From contig JAJDEI010000039.1 in assembly GCA_029259845.1 (NCBI GenBank), positions 1-64,000 on the forward strand: a stretch of 64,000 nt of DNA, read 5' to 3'. This document shows, in pieces, positions 35,670 to 43,861 of the stretch; within the stretch, counting starts at the first letter, position 1, and every line of letters starts with the position of its first letter. The stretch is from Planctomycetaceae bacterium (lineage in GTDB: Bacteria; Planctomycetota; Planctomycetia; Planctomycetales; Planctomycetaceae). The position numbers and the translations under genes are program-made. The notes beneath the pieces are model-generated. The model made no database searches, was not told the DNA's origin, and saw nothing but the letters and a program-made list of their open reading frames with translations.

Positions 35670-37451
35670 ATGGCTCGAAAAGTCGCCCGAAACAAAGCAT
35701 CGGCAAAAACAAAATCGCCGGCGAAGACGAAAGCATCCAGGAAAGCCAAACCCGCTGCGAAACGGCAAGCCGGGAAGAGGCGGAATCTGAAATCTCAGAT
35801 GTCAGATTTCAAATCCAATGGCCAGCCGCAGACGATCGGCCGTTATCTGATCGAGCGGCTGCAACATTACGGCGTTCGCGACCTGTTCGGCATCCCGGGC
35901 GACTTCGTACTCAACTTCTATGGGATGCTGGAAGAGAGCCCCATCCGTGTGGTCGGTTGCACGCGGGAGGACAACGCCGGCTATGCAGCCGATGCGTACG
36001 CACGCATCAACGGTCTCGGTGCCGTCTGCGTGACGTATTGTGTCGGCGGACTCAGCTTGTGCAATTCGATCGCCGGAGCGTATGCGGAAAAATCGCCCGT
36101 CGTCGTCATCAGCGGCGCGCCGGGCATCGCTGAGCGGGAAAGCGACCCATTGCTCCACCACCGTGTCCGGGACTTCATGACGCAGCGGGATGTGTTTGAG
36201 AAAATCACCGTCGCCGGCGCATCACTCGACGATCCGTTGACCGCATTCCGCGAGATTGACCGTTGCCTCCAGGCAGCCATCCGTTACAAGCGACCGGTTT
36301 ATCTGGAACTCCCCCGGGACCGCGTGGACACTCCCGCCCTCTATCCGCACGAACCGCTCATCACCCGTCTGCAAAGTAGTGCTGATGCACTCGCGGCGTC
36401 ACTCGCCGAAGCGACTGAGCGCATTCAAACGGCCAAACGGCCGGTGATCATCGCCGGCGTCGAGATTCATCGCTTCGGGCTGAGAGAACAAGTCCTCAAA
36501 CTGGCCGAGTCAGCCAACATCCCGATGTGTGCGACATTGCTCGGCAAGAGCGTCGTCAGCGAAAAGCACCCGCTCTACCTGGGCGTCTACGAAGGCGCGA
36601 TGGGCCGGCAGTCGGTTACGGAGTATGTGGAAGCGAGCGACTGCGTGATCCTGCTGGGCACCTTCATGACCGACATCAACCTGGGCATCTACACCGCCCA
36701 TCTCGATCCGGGCAAGTGCGTCTACGCCACCAGCGAACAGCTCCGCATCGGCCATCATCATTTCCACGACGTGCTGCTGGGCGACTTCGTGTCCGGACTG
36801 TCCAAAGCCAAGCTCAAGAAGAAATCCAAGTCGGCGCTCCCCAAACGAGAGGATCGGGTTGCCGGCACCTACGGCGACGATGACCCGGTCAGCATCGCCT
36901 CGCTGTTCGATCACATCAACGCGACGCTGGACGATGGGATGGTCGTCATCGCCGACGTAGGCGACTCCCTGTTCGCGGCAAGCGATCTCTCGATCCACAA
37001 ACACACCGAATTCATTGCGCCGGCGTACTACACCTCAATGGGCTTCGCCATCCCGGCTGCGATCGGCGTACAGACGGCCGACAAAACACTTCGCCCCATC
37101 GTGCTCGTCGGAGACGGCGCGTTTCAGATGACCTGTCTGGAGCTGTCGACCGCCGTGCGGCACGGCTTTAACCCCATCGTCGTGGTCCTCAACAACAAGG
37201 GCTACACGACCGAACGTTTCCTGCAGGAGGGGCCGTTCAATGACATCCTGAACTGGAACTACCACCGCCTGCACGATCTGCTCGGCGACGGCTGGGGGTT
37301 TGAAGTCAACACCGTCGGCGAGTTGCACCAGTCGATGAAAGCAGCCCTCGCCAACGAAGACGCCTTCACGCTGCTCAACGTCCACCTCCGCCCGCACGAC
37401 ATCTCGCCCGCCCTCGACCGGCTCGCCAAACGATTGTCGACGGTCGTCTGA
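35670..37451 (+). CDS. ThDP-dependent 2-oxoacid decarboxylase with Lys-rich N-terminal tail, 593 aa
   Basis: The core resembles pyruvate/indolepyruvate decarboxylases: [60 protein letters not shown] (catalytic Glu region), then [20 protein letters not shown]. The C-terminal cofactor site has [40 protein letters not shown] (GDG...NN). It should release CO2 from a 2-oxoacid to give an aldehyde. Residues 1-45 are an Ala/Lys/Arg/Ser tail ([20 protein letters not shown]) like a histone H1 end. A start at 35800 (MSDFKSNGQ) would remove it. GAGGAG stands before the upstream ATGs, which supports the long form. Confidence 0.9.
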   Translation: MARKVARNKASAKTKSPAKTKASRKAKPAAKRQAGKRRNLKSQMSDFKSNGQPQTIGRYLIERLQHYGVRDLFGIPGDFVLNFYGMLEESPIRVVGCTREDNAGYAADAYARINGLGAVCVTYCVGGLSLCNSIAGAYAEKSPVVVISGAPGIAERESDPLLHHRVRDFMTQRDVFEKITVAGASLDDPLTAFREIDRCLQAAIRYKRPVYLELPRDRVDTPALYPHEPLITRLQSSADALAASLAEATERIQTAKRPVIIAGVEIHRFGLREQVLKLAESANIPMCATLLGKSVVSEKHPLYLGVYEGAMGRQSVTEYVEASDCVILLGTFMTDINLGIYTAHLDPGKCVYATSEQLRIGHHHFHDVLLGDFVSGLSKAKLKKKSKSALPKREDRVAGTYGDDDPVSIASLFDHINATLDDGMVVIADVGDSLFAASDLSIHKHTEFIAPAYYTSMGFAIPAAIGVQTADKTLRPIVLVGDGAFQMTCLELSTAVRHGFNPIVVVLNNKGYTTERFLQEGPFNDILNWNYHRLHDLLGDGWGFEVNTVGELHQSMKAALANEDAFTLLNVHLRPHDISPALDRLAKRLSTVV

Positions 37452-37474
37452 ACGCGGCTGTCGCGGTTGATCTT

Positions 37475-37498
37475 GTTCCCAAGCTCCGGCTTGGGAAC
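37475..37498 (+). repeat. GTTCCCAAG palindrome, copy 1
   Basis: GTTCCCAAGC / TCCG / GCTTGGGAAC lies 23 bp after the decarboxylase stop, where it could also end transcription. Its exact reverse complement is at 37791-37814. Confidence 0.8.
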
Positions 37499-37637
37499 AC
37501 CGGAAGTGGTTTCAAGAGACGCTCTCCAGGGTGGCCGGGCCGGAACAACGGGAAGGCCCGGACCGGTGATCGCAGGGCCATCCGCTTCGCTCCTGACCCT
37601 GCCACCCGCCGTGCGATCCGACCCACGAAGGCAACAC

Positions 37638-37690
37638 GGGTGGCCCAGCCGGCGCGGCTGGGTCGCGAAGCGACAAGATGCCTCACACTC
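37638..37690 (+). repeat. GGCCCAGCCGGC...GAGGCAT repeat, copy 1
   Basis: This 53-bp block contains the internal palindrome CCCAGCCGGCGCGGCTGGG, then TCGCGAAGCGACAAGATGCC. It matches 45488-45540 on the opposite strand with only a few differences. A partial inverted copy (GAGTGTGAGGCATCCTGT) follows at 37723-37740. Confidence 0.8.
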
Positions 37691-37790
37691 AGAATCCGAA
37701 CGTTCCAAGCCCATTGCAAGCCGAGTGTGAGGCATCCTGTGCCTGCGGCACGCGAATTCGTGTCGGCGAAACGGAGTTTCGCGGAGGTGC

Positions 37791-37814
37791 GTTCCCAAGC
37801 CGGAGCTTGGGAAC
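37791..37814 (-). repeat. GTTCCCAAG palindrome, copy 2
   Basis: This is the exact reverse complement of the copy at 37475-37498. The two bracket the 53-bp repeat, so the spacer 37475-37814 is a nest of palindromic elements with no gene. Confidence 0.8.
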
Positions 37815-37871
37815 GAGGCACACGAGAAAACCGGAATTTGAGAACGAGAAACTGCGGCACGAAAGACCGCG

Positions 37872-38720
37872 TCACGCGGGAACGTGAGTCGCTGCTTCGT
37901 ACGACCGGCATCCGGAGAAAACCGGCTTGCCCTCCGCCCATCGCACGGCGGCGTCCGGCGTGTCCAATGCGGTGTTCAAGGCACTGTTGAGCTCATACAC
38001 ATTCCCGTCCAGGCCGGCCGATTCCAGTCCTTGCGACAGGCCTTTCTCCATGCCTCGCCCAACGGTGTAGGCATGCGAGTCCAAGGACCCGGCGTCGCCC
38101 GAGCCGAGAAGGCACCGGTCGCCATCCTCGCCGGAGAACAGGCACCAGCCGCGACAGTGCAGGGGACGGCTGTCGAACGCCGCACAAGAGTTATCATTGT
38201 CCAGCAGCGGACAGACAATCTGGGCCTGCTCGTACTGCTCGTGATTGAGACCAGTGGCTGCCTTCGTCGTCTTGGCCGCCCGATTGCGGATACGCTGCGT
38301 TTCCCGCTTCGATTTCGTTCGACGGACTTCGTCAGCAATGGCGAGTACTTCCGGGGCGGTGACGCCGATCATCTGATGCCGACAACTGGGGCAGTTCGGT
38401 TTGGCTTGCTTAACCGCATGGGGCGACTCTTCAATGGCCCGCGCTGCCCCTTCGTAGATTTCCGCTGCCAGTTGTTTCGCCGTCTTCGCGCAGTGCGGAG
38501 TTTGCAGCCTACGCAACGTCGTCGTCCGGGCGACGCCCGTCGCCCATGCTAACAGTTGATCGCCTCGCACCAATGGAGGCTGCCACCTCCATGATCCTGA
38601 TGCTGACGTCCTTTCAGGTCCGGCAAATGCGACGTCGAGAAACGCGAACGCGAACACCGCCAGCAGAACGAGCAGCGAGATCGACAAGCCAATCACAACA
38701 ACAACAACAGCGAACATGAC
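37872..38720 (-). CDS. YkgJ-type Cys-cluster membrane protein, 282 aa
   Basis: A hydrophobic N-terminus (MFAVVVVVIGLSISLLVLLAVFAFAFLDVAFA) anchors the protein. The soluble part contains PNCPSCRHQMIGVTAPEVLAIADEVR, then QIVCPLLDNDNSCAAFDSRPLHCRGWCLFSGEDGDRC. This is the YkgJ/UPF0153 arrangement of conserved cysteines, thought to hold zinc or an iron-sulfur cluster. The frame is open upstream through an ATG at 38867. The ATG at 38720 is preferred because GGAG stands about 10 bases before it and the upstream residues look non-coding. The partner protein is unknown. Confidence 0.8.
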   Translation of the reverse strand, partial: VMFAVVVVVIGLSISLLVLLAVFAFAFLDVAFAGPERTSASGSWRWQPPLVRGDQLLAWATGVARTTTLRRLQTPHCAKTAKQLAAEIYEGAARAIEESPHAVKQAKPNCPSCRHQMIGVTAPEVLAIADEVRRTKSKRETQRIRNRAAKTTKAATGLNHEQYEQAQIVCPLLDNDNSCAAFDSRPLHCRGWCLFSGEDGDRCLLGSGDAGSLDSHAYTVGRGMEKGLSQGLESAGLDGNVYELNSALNTALDTPDAAVRWAEGKPVFSGCRSYEAATHVPA

Positions 38721-39225
38721 TTCGGGCTCCGCATTAACGAGGTTGCAACCGATGCGGGCAATGCCTCTTGCCGCGCACGAAACGACGCTTGCATCGCCGC
38801 GCTCCTGTAGTCGCAAAAACCATTCCTCCCAAACAATCGGCCTGTCGCTCAGCAGGGACGACGTCATGTCGCTCGTGCTAATGTGACAATACGCCCGGAG
38901 GCGCGCGATTGTGCACGCTCGCTCCGCCGGCGATCCTGTCTCTCTGGATGCCACGGCCAGCCGGCAGATGTGTCACCCGTCTCCTCAATCTGGGTGGGCC
39001 GTGGCCGGGCGACGCTCGCGAAAGCCACCATCTCCCCGGTCCCCGATCGAAAAGACGGAAAGCTGCCGCAATGCGGTACAGAGATTGCTCCCCTTTGGTC
39101 TCCCAATCGGTTATGGTAGGAATCTGCGCTTCCCCCCCAAGTGGTGCCCTCCCAAGCGGCATCCCCAGAGTCTTGCCCCACCGATCCCACCTCCGTTGAG
39201 ACAGCGCAATGCAGCACCACGCTCG
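38721..39225. other. Divergent spacer without a clear gene
   Basis: About 500 bases separate the YkgJ-type gene (minus) from the cytochrome gene (plus). Long open frames cross it on both strands, but they are extensions of the flanking genes and have biased, non-protein-like content. Promoters for both directions are expected, and none is clearly seen. Confidence 0.4.
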
Positions 39226-39261
39226 ACATTCGATGCGCCGCAGACATTCGATGCGCCGCAG
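39226..39261 (+). repeat. 18-bp perfect tandem duplication before the cytochrome gene
   Basis: ACATTCGATGCGCCGCAG occurs twice head to tail at 39226-39243 and 39244-39261, 43 bp before the GTG start of the tetraheme cytochrome. It could be an operator duplication or a recent replication slip. Confidence 0.8.
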
Positions 39262-39303
39262 AGGTGCCGGCCTCAAAATTCACGGTCCGAGGGGAGGCTG
39301 CCG

Positions 39304-39864
39304 GTGAACCGCATCGTTGCCTTGTGGCGAGATACGCGGCATCTGTGGGTCTTGCTGATCCTGGTTGTTGGCATCGGGGCGGTAGCGCTGATGGCGCGTG
39401 CCCGGATGGTGCCCGAGAGTTACGGCGAGACGGGTCCGTACCGGGCCCGGGCGCGGGACGAGATCGCGGCCAAGCCGAGCGTACTGATCGCAGATGCCAC
39501 TTGTCTCGAATGTCACGCCGATGTTGGCGAAGAGCGCGCCGAGTCGCTTCACAAGGCAGTTCGCTGCTTTCATTGTCACGGTGTGGGGCACGAGCATGTT
39601 GCGCTGGCCCGCAAAGCGGCTGAGAACCCGGACTTATCTGTGCCGCCGGCAGCCGAATGGGACGGGAACTTCCGGACCGACATTGACCTGTACGTCACTG
39701 AAGACCGCGCCACTTGTCTGGCCTGCCACCAAGCGGTGGTCGGTATGCCGGAGGATTTCAAAAAGATCAACGTCGCCGAGCATCTGGAGAACATGGGCGC
39801 ATCGGAGACAGAGAGCCGGGAAACGTGCTTCGAGTGTCACGCCGGCCACGACACCGCACCGTAG
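39304..39864 (+). CDS. Membrane-anchored tetraheme cytochrome c, 186 aa
   Basis: A membrane anchor (HLWVLLILVVGIGAVALMARA, residues about 12-32) is followed by a periplasmic domain with four CxxCH heme sites: CLECH, CFHCH, CLACH and CFECH. The start is a GTG with GGGGAGG at 39291-39297, six bases upstream. The open frame from 38911 is therefore not used. Size and heme number fit the NapC/NrfH or DsrJ type of small electron carriers. It heads a three-gene redox unit with the ferredoxin and NrfD genes, so it likely passes electrons between a periplasmic partner and the quinone pool. Confidence 0.9.
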   Translation: MNRIVALWRDTRHLWVLLILVVGIGAVALMARARMVPESYGETGPYRARARDEIAAKPSVLIADATCLECHADVGEERAESLHKAVRCFHCHGVGHEHVALARKAAENPDLSVPPAAEWDGNFRTDIDLYVTEDRATCLACHQAVVGMPEDFKKINVAEHLENMGASETESRETCFECHAGHDTAP

Positions 39865-39903
39865 TATCGACACAACGTGAGATTCACCTCGGGAGCAGAC
39901 ACG

Positions 39904-40767
39904 ATGGTTGAGTTAGAAGTCATCGGCGGCGCGAACGGCCAGTGCGGCGGTTCGAGTGACCCCTGCGAGTCCGCCGGTTGCCAATGTGACTCCGCGGAGT
40001 CGGACTCGCGTCGCCAGTTCCTTCAGCAGGCGAGCACGTTCGCGCTGGGTGCGGTTAGTCTCACGTTGTTCCCTGTGTCGGTCGCCGAAGGCGAGCCGGC
40101 GGGCGGGGCCGGGGGGGGATTGGGGACAGACGCGCAACCGCCGATGTACGGGTTTCTCGTGGATACCGAGAAGTGCATCGGGTCGGGGAAATGCCTGACC
40201 GCCTGCCGCGTGGAAAACGACGTTCCGGAGGGATACCAGCGCACCTGGGTCGAGCGGTACGTGCACTTTAAAGACGGCACGGTCCAGGTGGACCTGGTCC
40301 CGGAGACCGGTTATGCCGGCTCGGACCAGCCGCCCATCGATCCGGAACAGGTCGAGCGAGCCTACTTCGTCCCCAAGCTGTGCAACCATTGTGAAGACGC
40401 GCCGTGCAATCAGGTTTGCCCGGTGCATGCTTCGTTCACGTCGCCGGAAGGCTTCGAGTTGATCGATACCGAGCGATGCATTGGTTGCGCCTACTGCGTG
40501 CAGGCCTGTCCGTATGGCACGCGGTTCATCAATCCGGACACAGGCACAGCCGACAAATGTACCTGGTGCTATCACCGGGTCATGCGAGATGAAGACCCCG
40601 CCTGCGTGGAAGCCTGCCCGGTGGGAGCCCGCCTGTTTGGCCGGGTTGATGATCCGGACAGCGAGATCAGCCAACGGATCGCCGCGATCCCGACCAGTGT
40701 CCTCAAGGCGCATCTGGGGACGCATCCCAAGACGCGCTATCTGGGGATCTCAGACGAGGTCACATAA
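39904..40767 (+). CDS. Periplasmic four-cluster 4Fe-4S protein (NrfC/DsrO type), 287 aa
   Basis: SRRQFLQQASTFALGAVSLTLFPVSVAEG (residues about 35-63) is a Tat-type signal, preceded by an unusual Cys-rich leader (QCGGSSDPCESAGCQCDS). Four cluster motifs follow: CIGSGKCLTACRVEN, CNHCEDAPCNQVCPVHA, CIGCAYCVQACPYG and CTWCYHR...CVEACPVGA. GGGAG stands 8 bases before the ATG at 39904. The next gene's ATG overlaps this stop by one base (TAATG). In NrfCD, PsrBC and DsrOP systems such a protein sits on the NrfD membrane subunit. Confidence 0.94.
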   Translation: MVELEVIGGANGQCGGSSDPCESAGCQCDSAESDSRRQFLQQASTFALGAVSLTLFPVSVAEGEPAGGAGGGLGTDAQPPMYGFLVDTEKCIGSGKCLTACRVENDVPEGYQRTWVERYVHFKDGTVQVDLVPETGYAGSDQPPIDPEQVERAYFVPKLCNHCEDAPCNQVCPVHASFTSPEGFELIDTERCIGCAYCVQACPYGTRFINPDTGTADKCTWCYHRVMRDEDPACVEACPVGARLFGRVDDPDSEISQRIAAIPTSVLKAHLGTHPKTRYLGISDEVT

Positions 40768-41939
40768 TGTCCGAAATCCCGTTTGTTTTTCCAAACGATG
40801 TCCATCCGCCGTGGAGCATTATGATCGTGCTCTACCCGTACATCACTGGCCTGGTGGCCGGTGCGTTCGTGGTGTCGGCGCTGTACCACGTGTTTCATCG
40901 GGAAGCCTTGAAGCCGGTCGCCCGCCTGGCGCTGGTCACGTCGTTGTGCTTTTGCGCATTCGCCACGCTGCCGCTGCTGCTGCACCTGCATCGCCCGGAG
41001 CGTTGTTTCAACGTGCTCGTCACACCGAGCGTCACGTCGGCGATTGCCGGCTTTGGTTTCATCTACAGCGCGTACATGCTGGTGCTGGTGGTGGAGGTGT
41101 GGCTCGTCTTTCGTCCCGCGATCGTCGAACAGGCCAATTCGCTTACCGGTGCGAAAGCGCTCTTCTACCGCGTCCTGGCGCTGGGCGTGACCGACATTAC
41201 GGACCGGTCGCGCGCAATCGACAGCCGGCTGATCCGCGTGCTGGCCATCATGGGCATCCCGATCGCCTGCGTGTTGCACGGATACGTCGGGTTTCTGTTT
41301 GGTGCCGTCAAAGCGAATCCGTGGTGGTCTACGGCGCTCATGCCGGTCATCTTTCTGATCTCAGCCATCGTATCGGGCATCGCTGCGCTGATATTGCTGT
41401 ATCAGTTCATCAGCTGGCGGCGGGGTGAAACGGCCGATCGGGAATGTGTGGGGGCCCTCGCTCGCTACCTGTGGATGTTCCTGGTGCTGGCCGCTTCGCT
41501 GGAAGGCCTGGAATTGCTGCAGATGGCCTACGAAGCGGGGGGCGAATGGCCGATCCTCCGGGCGTTGCTGACCGAGCACTTGGCGGTCTCCTACGGCCTG
41601 GTGCAGGTGCTGATCGGCTCTCTGGTTCCGCTGTTGCTGCTGCTGACGTCGTTTACGCGCCGTCTCCCCGCGCGGCTGGTCATGTTTTCCAGCGGGCTGG
41701 CATCGCTGTTGATTCTCGTACAAGTGTTCGCCATGCGGTGGAATGTGGTCGTTGGCGGCCAGCTCTTCTCCAAGAGTTTCCGAGGCTTCGTCGAGTTCCC
41801 GCTGCATTGGATGAGCCGCGAAGGGCTGCTCGCCGCCGCCGTGATTCTCACGCTGCCGCTGGCCGCGCTGTGGGTCGCCGGGAAGATCCTCCCGATTTGG
41901 CAACCTGCGGAAGCCGGCACGCTCGCCGACGCCCGCTGA
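40767..41939 (+). CDS. nrfD: NrfD/PsrC-type membrane quinone-interacting subunit, 390 aa
   Basis: This is a polytopic protein with about nine to ten hydrophobic segments, for example MIVLYPYITGLVAGAFVVSALYHVF, FIYSAYMLVLVVEVWLVF, RVLAIMGIPIACVLHGYVGFLFGAVKANPWW, and LASLLILVQVFAMRWNVVVGGQLFSKSF. The motifs WSIMIVLYPYITGLVAGAF and LHGYVGFLFG...NPWWSTALMP are typical of NrfD, as is RWNVVVGGQ near the end. It oxidises or reduces quinol and exchanges electrons with the neighbouring Fe-S protein. No catalytic molybdopterin subunit is encoded next to it. Confidence 0.94.
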   Translation: MSEIPFVFPNDVHPPWSIMIVLYPYITGLVAGAFVVSALYHVFHREALKPVARLALVTSLCFCAFATLPLLLHLHRPERCFNVLVTPSVTSAIAGFGFIYSAYMLVLVVEVWLVFRPAIVEQANSLTGAKALFYRVLALGVTDITDRSRAIDSRLIRVLAIMGIPIACVLHGYVGFLFGAVKANPWWSTALMPVIFLISAIVSGIAALILLYQFISWRRGETADRECVGALARYLWMFLVLAASLEGLELLQMAYEAGGEWPILRALLTEHLAVSYGLVQVLIGSLVPLLLLLTSFTRRLPARLVMFSSGLASLLILVQVFAMRWNVVVGGQLFSKSFRGFVEFPLHWMSREGLLAAAVILTLPLAALWVAGKILPIWQPAEAGTLADAR

Positions 41940-42225
41940 CGCTCGCCCGCGCGGCCTTCTTCTTGCGCTGGGGTGAGCGATCCGGAACCTGCCCGGATAC
42001 GGGCGTCTCTCTCAGCGGGCCAGCTTTTCAGAGATGCCGCTTGTAACCCGTTCATGGGGCAACTCTTGCGGCGAAACACGGGGTCTCGCTGACGCCCACC
42101 CGTGCCGCTTTCGCCCGCCGCACAGGCCGCAAATCCGCCTTGACGCGAATTGTCGCGAGGTGGTATTCGCACTTTCCTCGACCGGCGGTCGCCATGCGAG
42201 TTTGACTGATTTCCCGGCTGCTGGA
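41940..42225. other. Spacer after nrfD
   Basis: About 290 bases without a convincing gene. The plus-strand frame of the next gene is open back to 42034, but the N-terminal residues it would add show no structure. Confidence 0.35.
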
Positions 42226-42756
42226 ATGTCGATTGAGAAGGCCAGACAGATGTTTTCTTCGACAGCAGAAGGCCGAATTCGCGCGGCTATGATCGGACGA
42301 CTCGGACACCTCTCGAATACTTGCCTGTTGCTGGCAGCCACCCTGTTGCCGGTCCAACAGTCGCTGATGGTGGCTTGCTGCTGCCAACGGGGGAGAGAGG
42401 CCACCCGATGTCCGATCTCCGATTTACAGCCCCCTGATGGGTTGCTGGTCCCCTCTGAATGCTGCAACGGCTTGTCGCCGAATGGCGGGTGCTGTTGCTG
42501 CTCCGGTGGCGAGTGTGACTCTGAGTCGAATCCCTGTCATTGCCCCGTCGGCTGCTGCGGGAAACTTGGTCCGTCACCTGCCGTCGCCGACACTGCCGGG
42601 TCGTCTCTCACGTTCGAACTGTTCGGCGGGACAGTCGCATCTGTCGGAGCAGAACCCAAGGCGTTTTCCGCAGCGCAGCCGCATGTCACCTTGGGAGGGC
42701 CATTTTCTCCCGGCAAGGCAAGCCTTTGCGCCAGGCTCTGCCGTTACCTTCTCTAA
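42226..42756 (+). CDS. Cys-rich secreted or membrane protein, 176 aa
   Basis: After MSIEKARQMFSSTAEGRIRAAMIGRLGH comes a hydrophobic stretch (TCLLLAATLLPVQQSLMVA) and then a dense cysteine region: CCCQRGR, SECCNGLSPNGGCCCCSGGECDSESNPCHCPVGCCGK. About 16 cysteines lie within 75 residues. The tail is ordinary. A metallothionein-like or disulfide-bonded role is possible, and nothing proves it. The position after a cytochrome/ferredoxin operon is suggestive only. ATGs at 42226 and 42250 are both possible. Confidence 0.55.
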   Translation: MSIEKARQMFSSTAEGRIRAAMIGRLGHLSNTCLLLAATLLPVQQSLMVACCCQRGREATRCPISDLQPPDGLLVPSECCNGLSPNGGCCCCSGGECDSESNPCHCPVGCCGKLGPSPAVADTAGSSLTFELFGGTVASVGAEPKAFSAAQPHVTLGGPFSPGKASLCARLCRYLL

Positions 42757-42921
42757 CGTTCTCGCCTTCCGCGAGGTCCCGCGACGTTCTCCGTCTGCGG
42801 TCGACCTGCCTCTTGTGACGTGGTGAATCCCAGTCGGATTCCACGCCGTCCTCAGCGCCCCTCGGCAGAGTTCCTTGAACGGTGAACTCCGCGCAAACGA
42901 TACGTCTTGAAGGAGAGATTC

Positions 42922-43677
42922 ATGGTGACGCAACTTTCTCATGTTGCTATTGATTGCCCGATTTGCAGTCGTCTGGTTGAGTGCCAAGCCCTCGAAGCCA
43001 GGCAGAATCATCTGTGTCCTCATTGCGGCGGAGAATTCACGATGCTCGACATGGGCAACGGTAGATTCACCGCAACAGCGGCTAACCCGCGCAGCCTGTT
43101 TGTGCGCACCGAAGCGTCATTGGCGGAGACTGGACAGCCGGCTGGGCCGCATTCGTCGCATGGCGACGCTCGACGGGACGATTTCTCGTCGTTGCCGGAC
43201 GAGGAAACGCACATGAACGTTGACCTTGATGTTGCATCGGACGCCGAGGACTCCCCGTCCGACCGCCGCGCTCCCACGGCGCTCCTTGTCGAATTCCGAG
43301 ACGAAGTCTTTATTCGTCTTGCAACCGACTTGGCCCGAACCGGCATGCGAGTCATCCGCGCCTGTTCGGCGACCGAAGCACTCGATCTGGCCAGTGCCAC
43401 CACGCCGTTTCTGGTCCTTGCCAATGTCGAGCAGCCCGACCAGAGTGGCTGGCTGCTGACGGCAAAGCTGAGGATGGCCGATCCTTGCGTCCGCGTTTGG
43501 TTGTACCAGCCTCGTTCGTCGACCTATCAGGTTCTCATGGCCGAATTCCTCGACGTCGAAGAATTGCTCGCCTACCGAGGGGATCTCTTTCGACTGTCCG
43601 ACACGGTCGTGCAACTTCTGGCCGACGACCCGGGACGGGTCGATGCGACGAACGTCGATGAGCTGCTGGTCGCATGA
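42922..43677 (+). CDS. Zinc-ribbon plus degenerate receiver-domain protein, 251 aa
   Basis: The N-terminus has a zinc ribbon CPICSRLVECQ...HLCPHCGGEF (Cys12, 15, 32, 35). After a 75-residue linker a response-regulator-like fold begins (TALLVEFRDEVFIRLATDLARTGMRVIRACSATEALDLAS, then FLVLANVEQPDQSGWLLTAKLRM). At the phosphorylation position Asn168 replaces Asp (LANVEQPDQSGW against LLDxxMPDxSGW), and the acidic pair after strand 1 is EFRD, so it is a pseudo-receiver. AAGGAGAG before the ATG at 42922 decides the start. It lies about 180 bp before a degenerate secretion ATPase gene. Confidence 0.75.
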   Translation: MVTQLSHVAIDCPICSRLVECQALEARQNHLCPHCGGEFTMLDMGNGRFTATAANPRSLFVRTEASLAETGQPAGPHSSHGDARRDDFSSLPDEETHMNVDLDVASDAEDSPSDRRAPTALLVEFRDEVFIRLATDLARTGMRVIRACSATEALDLASATTPFLVLANVEQPDQSGWLLTAKLRMADPCVRVWLYQPRSSTYQVLMAEFLDVEELLAYRGDLFRLSDTVVQLLADDPGRVDATNVDELLVA

Positions 43678-43861
43678 CCCTGCCATGCGCCGGAGCCAAT
43701 CTCACGGCACTCACCTCCGGGGAGGAGCAGCGGCAGGGCAGAGGCTGTCCGGGTGAAGTGTCCCACTTGGCAAAATCGCCCAACAGATGCTTCCCAACGG
43801 CGCGCGAACGTGAGATGATGCATGAAACATTCGGCATTCCTGCAGCGGGAGAGTGGGGCAG

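Noticed and set aside
37475-37814. CRISPR array
   Set aside because: The repeats are palindromic, occur only twice and in opposite orientation, and are not evenly spaced. No cas gene is present in the window.
38911-39303. N-terminal extension of the cytochrome gene by 131 codons
   Set aside because: The GTG at 39304 has a strong Shine-Dalgarno site and begins the membrane anchor. The upstream part runs through the 18-bp tandem duplication and looks non-coding.
42922-43677. Ordinary response regulator
   Set aside because: The phospho-acceptor position is Asn and the acidic pocket is incomplete, so it was described as a pseudo-receiver.
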